DNA of 11,625 nt from CAYXVJ01 sp964558445 (GCA_964558445.1 CAZLEA010000048.1:1-11625); one strand, 5' to 3'; positions 1 through 6,082 are shown, counted from the first letter of the stretch. A program made the numbers and translations. Notes: generated from the sequence alone by a model not told the origin.

Positions 1-478
1 TTTTCTTAACTCCCTCGAGATTAACGACTGCCGCACCCTCCATTGAATACGAGTAGACAATAATGCCGGGCGGTTCGGGAAGATTGGCAAATTGTACCTT
101 AGGATATGGTAAAGCAGGCTCACCGGATAAAGTAATAGCGGTTTGATTGTCATCATCATCGTCATCAATTTGCTCGGTAGGTCTAGGAGCTAATTCGCCG
201 TCATCATCCTCGTCTTCATCTTCATCTTCGCCGTCATCTTCGTCTTCATCCTCATCTTCGTCGTCTATTTGCTCTGTCGGTCTCGGAAAGAATCCACCGT
301 CATCTTCCTCATCATCGTCTTTATCATCTTCTTCGTCGTCCTCGTCATCAGCGCGATCACTTTTTCTCTCATCGCGATCATCGTCGTCATCATCATCAGA
401 ACCAAAACAACCGGTAGCAGAAAAAAACATGGCCAGAGCAATGAATAAAATGAGTAGTAACTTAAGCCTCTTTTTCAT
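1..478 (-). CDS. Acidic-repeat lipoprotein, partial (3' end outside window)
   Basis: I do not recognise the family. The ATG at 478 follows an AGGAGG ribosome binding site (485-490) at 6-nt spacing, and the frame is open for 159 codons to the window edge. Residues 1-24 form a lipoprotein signal: basic MKKR, a hydrophobic core, and lipobox ATGC with Cys24. The mature protein should therefore be anchored on the outer face of the membrane. Residues 28-110 are almost entirely Asp and Glu (bases 149-397), interrupted by two copies of PRPTEQIDD at residues 65-73 and 98-106, exactly 33 residues apart. From residue 111 the composition becomes ordinary (motif SGEPALPYPKVQF), probably the start of a folded domain that continues outside. 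The acidic tract could be a flexible spacer from the membrane or bind cations such as Ca2+; both are inference. The long poly-serine frame on the opposite strand is its shadow. Confidence 0.85.
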   Translation of the reverse strand, partial: MKKRLKLLLILFIALAMFFSATGCFGSDDDDDDDRDERKSDRADDEDDEEDDKDDDEEDDGGFFPRPTEQIDDEDEDEDEDDGEDEDEDEDDDGELAPRPTEQIDDDDDDNQTAITLSGEPALPYPKVQFANLPEPPGIIVYSYSMEGAAVVNLEGVKK

Positions 479-565
479 ACAAAACCTCCTGTTCTCGATG
501 AATCAATCATTGATCAAAAAGTTGAAAGCCACATTGACGATGAATTACACATCCATCTCAATATC

Positions 566-594
566 ATATTAGTATCTTGGAAGCAACTTTACAA
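566..594 (-). promoter_or_regulatory. Promoter of the acidic lipoprotein gene
   Basis: On the minus strand, -35 TTGTAA (589-594) and -10 TAATAT (566-571) are separated by exactly 17 nt. Transcription would begin near 559, giving an untranslated leader of about 80 nt before the ATG at 478. It lies downstream of the tRNA terminator, so this gene is probably a separate transcription unit. Confidence 0.6.
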
Positions 595-654
595 GAAAAT
601 TTATGATTTGATATAATTATTTGGGTGTGTTGACTTTCTAGGCGCGAAACGGGC

Positions 655-693
655 AAAAAAAATCGCAGAATGATAAATTTATCATTCTGCGAT
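655..693 (-). terminator. Intrinsic terminator of the tRNA-fMet transcript
   Basis: A perfect 32-bp palindrome (662-693; 16-base arms, AT-rich centre) is followed on the minus strand by eight T (655-662). It begins 9 nt past the encoded CCA end of the tRNA. No other terminator is seen between the importer ATPase stop codon and this point, so it may also end read-through transcripts from the importer operon. Confidence 0.9.
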
Positions 694-701
694 GTTAACT
701 G

Positions 702-778
702 TGGTTGCGGAGGCGGGACTCGAACCACGCGACCTTCGGGTTATGAGCCCGACAAGCTACCAACTGCTCCACTCCGCG
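702..778 (-). tRNA. Initiator tRNA-fMet (CAT anticodon), CCA encoded
   Basis: The minus strand folds as a 77-nt tRNA with anticodon CAT (743-745) and a genome-encoded CCA (702-704). Three hallmarks of bacterial initiator tRNA are visible: the C1:A72 mismatch at the acceptor end (778 and 706), three consecutive G:C pairs GGG/CCC at the base of the anticodon stem, and an A11:U24 pair in the D stem. It should therefore carry formylmethionine to start codons rather than serve elongation. One oddity: the T arm has 18 instead of 17 bases. The 3' strand CCCGC can pair with GCG and GG only if the T between them (plus-strand A727) is bulged out. The D loop is one base shorter than in the E. coli initiator, so total length is normal. 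Confidence 0.95.
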
Positions 779-786
779 ATATGGAG

Positions 787-845
787 CGCAACACGAACTG
801 TGCTGCGACTCTTACTATTATATAGACTGTTTCCGTTCTTGTCAA
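787..845 (-). promoter_or_regulatory. Consensus promoter and leader hairpin of tRNA-fMet
   Basis: On the minus strand, -35 TTGACA (840-845) and -10 TATAAT (817-822) match the sigma-A consensus at all 12 positions with a 17-nt spacer. This is the best promoter in the window. The TGA inside the -35 hexamer (842-844) is also the stop codon of the ATPase gene, so promoter and upstream coding sequence overlap. Transcription would start near 810. The leader of about 31 nt contains an 8-bp hairpin (787-807, loop GAACT on the plus strand, one G:U pair) just before the tRNA 5' end. Confidence 0.85.
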
Positions 846-1594
846 TAGACCGCCAGCTTCCCGAAGCAACAATCCACAATATCGACGTCCGTATCGAAGA
901 TGTTGGTCAGAAGCTCGGGGTTCATCACTTCTTCTGGCGTACCGAAGGCGGCGATTTGACCGTCTTTCATCATGCAGATCGAATCCGAATACTGCGCGGC
1001 GAAATTGATGTCGTGCAAGACGAGAACGATCGTGCGCCCGAACTGATTGGAGGCCTTGCGCAGATGCTTCATCATCTGAACGGAGCGGGCAACATCCAAG
1101 TTGTTTAGCGGCTCGTCAAGCAGGACATACTCCGTTTCTTGAGCGAGCACCATCGCTACGCATGCTCGCTGACGCTGACCGCCCGAGAGCTGATTGAGGT
1201 AGCGATCTTGAAGCTCATCCAAGCCGAGGAAGGCGATGTACTTATCGACGATCTCTTCGTCCTTCTTCGTCAGGCGCCCCTTCGAATACGGGAAGCGTCC
1301 GAAACCTACCAATTGACGAACCGTGAGCTTGGTCATGAAGTGATTCTCTTGGCGCAAGATCGCGATCACCTTGGCGAGATCCGTCGACTTCGTTCCCTTG
1401 ACATCAAGCCCCGCGATCGAGATCTCGCCCTCATCCATATTTAGGAGGCGTCCGATCATCAGGAGCATCGTCGACTTACCCGCACCGTTGGGTCCGATAA
1501 TCGATGTGATACCCGCCTTCGGTATCTCCAGGTCAATCGATCCGATGCGGACCGTGCTGCTATATACCTTGGTAACGCTATCTAAACGAATCAT
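842..1594 (-). CDS. yclP: Ferric-siderophore ABC transporter ATPase (YclP/CeuD type)
   Basis: A 250-residue cytoplasmic ATPase that powers import of an iron-siderophore complex through the two permeases encoded just upstream. All ABC motifs are intact: Walker A GPNGAGKST (34-42), Q-loop Q82, signature LSGGQRQR (136-143), Walker B YVLLDE (156-161), D-loop NNLD (164-167) and switch histidine H194. Length matches the family, usually about 250. The ATG at 1594 overlaps the upstream permease stop by 4 nt (ATGA), with AAGGGAG as ribosome binding site, so translation is probably coupled. The family assignment rests on the whole sequence and the set of neighbours; vitamin B12 and haem importers have related ATPases, but the permease and binding-protein sequences favour the petrobactin/enterobactin-like Ycl/Fat/Ceu group. 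Confidence 0.92.
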   Translation of the reverse strand: MIRLDSVTKVYSSTVRIGSIDLEIPKAGITSIIGPNGAGKSTMLLMIGRLLNMDEGEISIAGLDVKGTKSTDLAKVIAILRQENHFMTKLTVRQLVGFGRFPYSKGRLTKKDEEIVDKYIAFLGLDELQDRYLNQLSGGQRQRACVAMVLAQETEYVLLDEPLNNLDVARSVQMMKHLRKASNQFGRTIVLVLHDINFAAQYSDSICMMKDGQIAAFGTPEEVMNPELLTNIFDTDVDIVDCCFGKLAVY

Positions 1595-2607
1595 AATTCT
1601 CCCTTTCTAAAGATCATAAATAAGAAGATCAGTCCACCGCACAACTCTATGATGATCGATACCACACCCTGTGCGTTGAAGACGTGATACATCAAAAAAT
1701 AGGAACCGGCCAATACAAGGAATCCTAGCGCAAACGCCATCAAGAATAAATATCTATGGTTATACGTAGGTGTGATCTGATATGTCAGCGTCGCCACAAG
1801 GAAGCCGAAGAACGATAAGGGGCCGATCAAGGCAGTCGATACGGACATCAATACAGAGACCAAGACCAGTGTGTAGATCACGTTTCTACGGTAGCGAACA
1901 CCGAGGTTCACGGCCACATCTTCGCCGAGTGAGACCACGTTCAAACGACTCGCATTCATATACAAGAGCACGCCGGCGATCAGAACCAGCGTCAGCGCTA
2001 GGGGGAAATCCTCGGCCTTCGCATTGTTCACCGAGCCGAAGAGCCTCGCTTGCAGGATATCGAATTCGGATGGGGCCAGCATACGCCGCATGAAGCTCGA
2101 TATCGACCGCAGGCCTGTCCCCATGATGATGCCAACGAGCAGCATCAGCTGCATATCACCGTACTTACCACCGAGCAGCCAGCCATAGAGTAAGAGGCTA
2201 AGCACGACCATTGCGACCACTTGGAAGCCAAAGGCCTTAGCTCCGGTAAACGAGATCAAGGCACCCACTCCGAAGAAGAACAGAGTACCGGTCTGAATCG
2301 CCGAGTACAGAGCTTCGAAGCCCAGAAGCGACGGCGTGATCACACGATTGTTTGTGATGCTCTGGAAGGCGACGGTTGCCAGGCTCTGACAGCTCGCTGC
2401 GATGAACATCGCGATGATCGCGTTCATGCGCCGTTTGACAACAGGTATAAAGGAAGGAGATATGACCGGCACCGGATTCTTGTAGACCAGGAGTCCGTAA
2501 GCCGCAAGCAAGCCTAGGACGATAAACAAGCTAAGCGTGAGCCAGTATCTCTGTCTATCTGCCCGGGAGCGAAACGATGAACCATTCGGTGTGCGTAGAC
2601 GATCCAT
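1591..2607 (-). CDS. yclO: Siderophore ABC transporter permease, FecCD family (YclO/CeuC type)
   Basis: A 338-residue integral membrane protein, the second of two non-identical permeases that would form the translocation channel. It is strongly hydrophobic throughout, with a basic cytoplasmic N-terminus (residues 1-20) and multiple membrane helices. The segment LGEDVAVNLGV in the second half corresponds to the cytoplasmic coupling region that contacts the ATPase in FecCD permeases. The start at 2607 was chosen over an in-frame ATG at 2766: it has a strong site (AAGGAGGGAGA) and overlaps the upstream stop by one base (TAATG), whereas the earlier start would add 53 hydrophilic residues inside the upstream gene. 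The stop overlaps the ATPase start. Confidence 0.92.
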   Translation of the reverse strand: MDRLRTPNGSSFRSRADRQRYWLTLSLFIVLGLLAAYGLLVYKNPVPVISPSFIPVVKRRMNAIIAMFIAASCQSLATVAFQSITNNRVITPSLLGFEALYSAIQTGTLFFFGVGALISFTGAKAFGFQVVAMVVLSLLLYGWLLGGKYGDMQLMLLVGIIMGTGLRSISSFMRRMLAPSEFDILQARLFGSVNNAKAEDFPLALTLVLIAGVLLYMNASRLNVVSLGEDVAVNLGVRYRRNVIYTLVLVSVLMSVSTALIGPLSFFGFLVATLTYQITPTYNHRYLFLMAFALGFLVLAGSYFLMYHVFNAQGVVSIIIELCGGLIFLFMIFRKGEL

Positions 2608-3581
2608 TATCTCTCCCTCCTTCTCTGCTTCAAGAGAATCGTGATAAACACGACCGAGCCAAGCGTACCGAGAATCAACGAAACCGGCACTTCGAAGGGA
2701 GCAATAATCACGCGCGAGACGATGTCGCTCAGTGTAATTGTGGCCATACCCGTCAACACAACCCAAGGTAGATTGCTCTTCAGATCGTCACCGCGAAACA
2801 TGGAGACGATATTCGGAACAATCAGGCCCAAGAAGGGCAGATTACCGATTACGGCAGAGACAATACCGACAGAGATCGAAACGAGGGCCGTTCCGAACAA
2901 GACGATACGATTATAGTTAGCCCCCAGATTCGTGGCGATGTCTTCGCCGAGGCCTGCAACGGTTAGTTTGTCGGCAAAGAAGTAGATCACAACCGTCGTC
3001 ACCACAATAAACCAGAGGAACTCATAACGGCCTTGCTGCACGGGTGCAAACGAACCCTGGAACCAAATCTCGATCGACTGCGTCATATTAAACAGCAGAC
3101 CGAGGAAGGTCGAGAAGGCTGAGACGACAGCACCCAGCATGATGCCGATAATCGGCACGATCAGAGACGATTTCAGACGAACTCGACGCAACATGACGAA
3201 GAAGAGCATCGTGCCCACAAACGAGAACAAGATTGCCCCGGCCATACGCGAAACCAGTGTCGGTGCCGGGATGACGATATAAACGAAGAGCAAGCCGAGC
3301 CCGGCCCACTCGATGGTGCCCGTCGTAGTCGGCTCCACGAAGCGGTTTTGGGTCAGAAGCTGCATGACGAGCCCTGCGATAGACATCGCGGCACCCGAGA
3401 GCATCAGAGCAGCAGTCCTCGGCACTCTCGTGATGAAGAACATTTGTAGTCCGTCCTCTTGACCGAAGATATCGTATGCACCCGTCAGAAGCGAAGCTAC
3501 CCCCAGGCCGATCACGACAAGAATCGCTAGCAGCAGAGGGATAGATACGGTTCGTTTGGTAGGGTGATTCCGGGAGGACAT
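2607..3581 (-). CDS. yclN: Siderophore ABC transporter permease, FecCD family (YclN/CeuB type)
   Basis: A 324-residue polytopic membrane protein, the first permease of the importer. Recognisable stretches are RVPRTAALMLSGAAMSIAG after the first helices, FVEPTTTGTIEWAGLG, the coupling segment GLGEDIATNLG, and PFLGLIVPNIVSMFRGDDLK near the C-terminus, all typical of the YclN/FatD/CeuB branch. The ATG at 3581 has GGGAGG at 6-nt spacing. An in-frame ATG at 3614 would add 11 residues but has no clear ribosome binding site. The chosen start and its binding site lie inside a perfect inverted repeat (3570-3595), described separately. The gene follows the binding-protein gene by 52 nt and abuts the second permease. 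Confidence 0.92.
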   Translation of the reverse strand: MSSRNHPTKRTVSIPLLLAILVVIGLGVASLLTGAYDIFGQEDGLQMFFITRVPRTAALMLSGAAMSIAGLVMQLLTQNRFVEPTTTGTIEWAGLGLLFVYIVIPAPTLVSRMAGAILFSFVGTMLFFVMLRRVRLKSSLIVPIIGIMLGAVVSAFSTFLGLLFNMTQSIEIWFQGSFAPVQQGRYEFLWFIVVTTVVIYFFADKLTVAGLGEDIATNLGANYNRIVLFGTALVSISVGIVSAVIGNLPFLGLIVPNIVSMFRGDDLKSNLPWVVLTGMATITLSDIVSRVIIAPFEVPVSLILGTLGSVVFITILLKQRRRER

Positions 3582-3595
3582 GGCTGCCCTCCCGG
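3570..3595 (-). promoter_or_regulatory. Hairpin enclosing the permease ribosome binding site and start
   Basis: On the minus strand CCGGGAGG (3588-3595) and CCTCCCGG (3570-3577) form a perfect 8-bp GC-rich stem with a 10-nt loop. The 5' arm contains the GGGAGG ribosome binding site, the loop contains the ATG at 3579-3581, and the 3' arm is codons 2-5 of the permease. Folded RNA would hide the ribosome binding site. There is no T tract, so it is not an intrinsic terminator. Lower permease than binding-protein synthesis is a plausible result but is inference. Confidence 0.65.
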
Positions 3596-3633
3596 TCTCG
3601 TTATGTTGTCTCATCTGGATGACTTGTTACTTT

Positions 3634-4476
3634 CTATTGATTCAGAGCATCCGCTAGATTCGCGAAAAGCTCGATGTAGGTCTGGATGGACTCGTTGGTG
3701 TAGGTATCATTTGGTGCGAACACCAACTGATTCTCCACAATCGCAGTTGTATTCTCGAGCGCCTTGGAACCGGCGATGACGTCGGTTGCGGGCGTGGCCC
3801 CTTCTGTAGACGATACGGCAGCATCACGATCCAGGACGAAGATCCAGTCCGGATTGCTCTGCGCGATCGCTTCAACACTGATGTCGTCGCCTTGGTGATC
3901 CGATGTCGATCCATCTACATCCAGAGCAGAGACCCAACCGAAGATCTCATACATCGGCCCCCAGACTCTGCCGGACATGGGTGCGGAGAAACCGATCTCG
4001 CCACCGGAGACGATGACGCTCATTACAGTGTCTGTGCCATTGTAGGCGGCCTTGGCTTCGGCAATAGCGTTGTCGAAGTCAGCAATCAAACTCTCTGCCT
4101 CGCTTCGCTTAGAGAAGATTCGGCCGAGGTCATCGGTCGTCTTCTTGAAGCCGCTGATGAAGTTCTCACCGGGATGNNNNNNNNNNNNNNNNNNNNNNNN
4201 NNNNNNNNNNNNNNNNNNNNNNNNNNNNNNNNNNNNNNNNNNNNNNNNNNNNNNNNNNNNNNNNNNNNNNNNNNNNGTCTGCTCGGTTTCGCTTGCCTCA
4301 GGTGTTGTCCCCTCGGTTTGTGCCTCTGTGCTGCCCTGCGCTTCTGTACTCACAGTCGTATCACCGGCACTTGTCGTAGGTGTCGAGCTTGTTGTACCTC
4401 CCCCTGAACAGGCAGTTAGCAGAAGCAAACTCGCGAGGCCCAGAGCAGGTAGTCTACGAAATATATTCTTAAGCAT
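3634..4476 (-). CDS. yclQ: Siderophore-binding lipoprotein (YclQ/FatB type), interrupted by assembly gap
   Basis: The extracellular receptor of the importer: it should capture a ferric siderophore and deliver it to the permeases. The ATG at 4476 follows AGAAGGA at suitable spacing. An in-frame ATG at 4527 adds 17 residues ahead of the basic signal and is less likely. Residues 1-23 are a lipoprotein signal ending LLTAC (Cys23), followed by a Ser/Thr/Glu-rich linker of over 40 residues. After the run of N, 180 residues resume with HPGENFISG and include GFSAPMSGRVWGPMYEIFGW and SVEAIAQSNPDWIFVLDRDAAV, characteristic of the periplasmic-binding-protein class III domain of YclQ/FatB. The first lobe of that domain is almost wholly missing, so the 100 N stand for more sequence than drawn. 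Frame agreement across the gap is not evidence of length. Confidence 0.88.
   Translation of the reverse strand: MLKNIFRRLPALGLASLLLLTACSGGGTTSSTPTTSAGDTTVSTEAQGSTEAQTEGTTPEASETEQXXXXXXXXXXXXXXXXXXXXXXXXXXXXXXXXXXHPGENFISGFKKTTDDLGRIFSKRSEAESLIADFDNAIAEAKAAYNGTDTVMSVIVSGGEIGFSAPMSGRVWGPMYEIFGWVSALDVDGSTSDHQGDDISVEAIAQSNPDWIFVLDRDAAVSSTEGATPATDVIAGSKALENTTAIVENQLVFAPNDTYTNESIQTYIELFANLADALNQ
4177..4276. other. Assembly gap (100 N)
   Basis: Exactly 100 N, the conventional placeholder for a scaffold join of unknown length. It falls between the lipoprotein linker and the middle of the binding-protein domain. Compared with YclQ/FatB-type proteins of roughly 310-330 residues, about 90-100 residues of domain are absent, suggesting a true gap nearer 250-330 nt. 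A misjoin between two different binding proteins cannot be excluded from sequence alone. Confidence 0.97.
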
Positions 4477-4520
4477 GTTTGATATCCTTCTATATAAACA
4501 GATTTCTGTGTCAAATGTGT

Positions 4521-4583
4521 TGATCATGATCAGTTAGCCGCCGCTAACACCAGAAGTATAGCATTTGATAAAAAATAATACAA
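4521..4583 (-). promoter_or_regulatory. Promoter and operator-like palindromes of the importer operon
   Basis: On the minus strand, -35 TTGTAT (4578-4583) and -10 TATACT (4555-4560) are 17 nt apart, predicting a start near 4548. Immediately downstream are two palindromes: GTTAGC/GCTAAC arms around a 4-nt centre (4533-4548) and the perfect 12-mer TGATCATGATCA (4521-4532). Their placement at about +1 to +28 suits repressor sites or a 5' RNA stem. The first resembles a DtxR/IdeR-type half-site pair (GTTAG..CTAAC) but with wider spacing than the usual operator, so the regulator is uncertain. Confidence 0.5.
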
Positions 4584-4650
4584 TCACACAAAATTGTTAA
4601 GAATTGACACACTTCATAGCATTAATCTTGTTTTTGCCTCAATTATTGAA

Positions 4651-4665
4651 TAATAACAGTTATCA
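4651..4665 (-). promoter_or_regulatory. Fur-box-like inverted repeat
   Basis: The minus strand reads TGATAACTGTTATTA, a 7-1-7 inverted repeat that matches the Bacillus Fur core TGATAATNATTATCA at 11-12 of 14 defined positions. Iron-responsive Fur repression would suit a siderophore importer. However, it lies about 90 bp upstream of the best -10 box. A weaker promoter closer to it (TTGAGG, 18 nt, TATGAA, between 4616 and 4645) could be the regulated one. The rest of the 300-bp region between the two lipoprotein genes holds no open frame that I can support. Confidence 0.45.
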
Positions 4666-4727
4666 ATATTGTTAACACAAGAGAATTCTATGAGGTGCTC
4701 AATGAATCACGGTGGACATAGATTTTG

Positions 4728-4753
4728 CAAAAAAGCTCTGACAAACAGAGCTT
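4728..4753 (-). terminator. Intrinsic terminator after the coiled-coil lipoprotein gene
   Basis: On the minus strand an 8-bp stem AAGCTCTG/CAGAGCTT (4733-4753, 5-nt loop TTTGT) runs into six T (4729-4734). It sits 24 nt past the stop codon at 4777 and should isolate this gene from the importer operon. Confidence 0.85.
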
Positions 4754-4776
4754 CGACATAGATTCGATGGTATCGC

Positions 4777-5526
4777 TTATTGACCGGAATCGTGATAGAG
4801 ATCCACGTTGACGCCGCATGCAGCCGTACTGGAACCATCCGGGCATTTCACTTCAAGCAGACCGAAGCTCGTACCGTAGAGTGTTAAGTCGTCGCCCACG
4901 TAGATCGGAGAATCATCGATTTGTGACTTAGCGAATTCAAGGAGAATCAGGGCCTCTGCCTCCCCGGCGAAACCGGCAAGCACTTGCGTGATCTCACGCC
5001 CTTCATCGATGCGAAGCACCTCTGCCATAAACGTCACTTGGCGCATGTAGTACTGCTCGCTTGTCTCCATCAGTTGATCGTAGCCGACTTCCGTATACGC
5101 TTCGATTTGCATCGCATCTTCCACCCCGGCATCCCTTAAGTCGCTATCGCGGTTGAGTAATTGACCCAGCTCGTTCTTGGATTGCTGATAAGCCTTGGCC
5201 AAGGCCATCCGCTCTTCTTCGCTCTGCTCATATGCCTCTTGGAGTATCGCGAGGTCTTCTTCTCGCTGGCTAAGATGAGAGGAGATCTTCTCCATCTCCA
5301 GATCGGCAAGCGAACTCTCTTCTATAAGCTCCTCGTTCAATCGTTCGACTTGGCTCTCCAGGCGCAGTACTTCGGATTGCAGTTTGTCGAGCGCTTCATC
5401 ATAGGCTTCGGAAGTCGCAGCATCGGCCACTGTACCGGTTCTCGACTTAGCAGAATCCGCTCCGGCGCAAGCGCTGAGGGCGAGTGTCGACAGGACAAGG
5501 ATTAGGCTCATAACTCTTCTAAACAT
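4777..5526 (-). CDS. Coiled-coil lipoprotein with OB-fold-like C-terminal domain
   Basis: A 249-residue predicted surface lipoprotein of unknown specific function. Residues 1-20 form a signal peptide with basic FRR, a hydrophobic core and lipobox LSAC (Cys20). Residues about 42-125 are heptad-rich and charged (LQSEVLRLESQVERLNEEL and onward), predicting a long coiled coil that would project or oligomerise the protein. Residues about 145-245 alternate beta-like segments: YMRQVTFMAEVLRI, EALILLEF, and IYVGDDLTLYGTSFGLLEVKC. The pattern of a modified strand, a 'GD.L..YG' turn and a closing strand is like the OB-fold (tRNA_anti-like) domains of other Gram-positive lipoproteins; this is inference from pattern. 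Cys228 and Cys237 could form a disulfide. The ribosome binding site (GAGAG) is weak. It is probably a single-gene transcript, with promoter at 5576-5603 and a terminator downstream. Confidence 0.85.
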   Translation of the reverse strand: MFRRVMSLILVLSTLALSACAGADSAKSRTGTVADAATSEAYDEALDKLQSEVLRLESQVERLNEELIEESSLADLEMEKISSHLSQREEDLAILQEAYEQSEEERMALAKAYQQSKNELGQLLNRDSDLRDAGVEDAMQIEAYTEVGYDQLMETSEQYYMRQVTFMAEVLRIDEGREITQVLAGFAGEAEALILLEFAKSQIDDSPIYVGDDLTLYGTSFGLLEVKCPDGSSTAACGVNVDLYHDSGQ

Positions 5527-5575
5527 ATACTCTCGTTTCTGTTGCTTACTTGATCAGTCATGGTATCCACAGATA

Positions 5576-5603
5576 AGTATAAAATATATTGTAACCCCGT
5601 CAA
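5576..5603 (-). promoter_or_regulatory. Promoter of the coiled-coil lipoprotein gene
   Basis: On the minus strand, -35 TTGACG (5598-5603) and -10 TATACT (5576-5581) are 16 nt apart, predicting a start near 5569 and a leader of about 43 nt. It lies in the 286-bp divergent region shared with the plus-strand membrane-protein gene; apart from promoter signals I see nothing else coding there. Confidence 0.6.
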
Positions 5604-5812
5604 CCTTATGGGCCGTGATTAGTCATTATGAACGAACAAGTGCGCCAAGCTTGTACTTCTAGCACAATTCTACGGCATAAATACCGTCAAACGGGTCCTC
5701 AGTTACCACCCGCTTCACAGAATTGAGTTAGGCTTAGTTATAAGATCTATATAAGAAGACTACGACAGTAGCGATGTTCCGACCGGAGCATACAGAATTA
5801 ATCGGAGGCTAT

Positions 5813-6082
5813 ATGGGACTAATCGTGTGGATTATCATGGGCGCACTTGCCGGCTGGGTCGCAAGCTTGATTATGAAGCGTGACGGCAGCATGGGTGCAC
5901 TGGCCAATATTATCGTAGGCGTCATCGGCGCATCAATCGGCGGCTTCGTTGTCAATAACTTCCTTGGCGGCGATGTAGATGGCATCACTGGACTCAATCT
6001 TCAGAGCTTCTTCGTATCCCTCTTGGGAGCGATCATACTCCTCGCTATCATCAACTTCTTCACCAGAGGTAAGGCCAGATAA
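5813..6082 (+). CDS. GlsB/YeaQ/YmgE-family stress-response membrane protein
   Basis: An 89-residue integral membrane protein of the family historically called transglycosylase-associated proteins, which are often induced by envelope, acid or general stress; no biochemical activity is established for the family. Three hydrophobic helices are visible at about residues 3-20, 29-50 and 64-83, with the family features GALAGWVAS in helix 1 and the glycine-rich IIVGVIGASIGGFV in helix 2. The ATG at 5813 follows CGGAGG at a short 4-nt spacing. A longer frame from 5774 exists, but its 13 extra residues lack a ribosome binding site and precede the conserved start. A weak promoter candidate (TTGAGT at 5723-5728 and TATATA at 5748-5753, 19-nt spacer) lies upstream. 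It is the only plus-strand gene, convergent with the YtxG gene. Confidence 0.92.
   Translation: MGLIVWIIMGALAGWVASLIMKRDGSMGALANIIVGVIGASIGGFVVNNFLGGDVDGITGLNLQSFFVSLLGAIILLAIINFFTRGKAR

Noticed and set aside
147..400. CRISPR or simple tandem repeat array from the repeated tcatcttcg units
   Set aside because: The repetition is codon-level Asp/Glu coding in one open frame, without spacers of constant length or conserved direct repeats.
147..572. Plus-strand open frame encoding a poly-serine protein
   Set aside because: It is the antisense reading of the Asp/Glu codons (GAT/GAC/GAA read backwards) of the acidic lipoprotein, with no ribosome binding site. The minus-strand frame has a good start, signal peptide and lipobox.
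1..780. Mobile island inserted at the tRNA-fMet 3' end
   Set aside because: The acidic lipoprotein gene follows a tRNA and looks somewhat AT-rich, but no integrase and no repeat of the tRNA 3' end is visible, and the tRNA terminator is intact.
692..1108. Plus-strand open frame across the tRNA
   Set aside because: It runs antisense through the tRNA and the 3' end of the ATPase gene and resembles no protein family.
2608..2766. N-terminal extension of the second permease to the ATG at 2766
   Set aside because: The extra 53 residues overlap the upstream permease in another frame, are hydrophilic and lack a ribosome binding site. The start at 2607 has a strong one.
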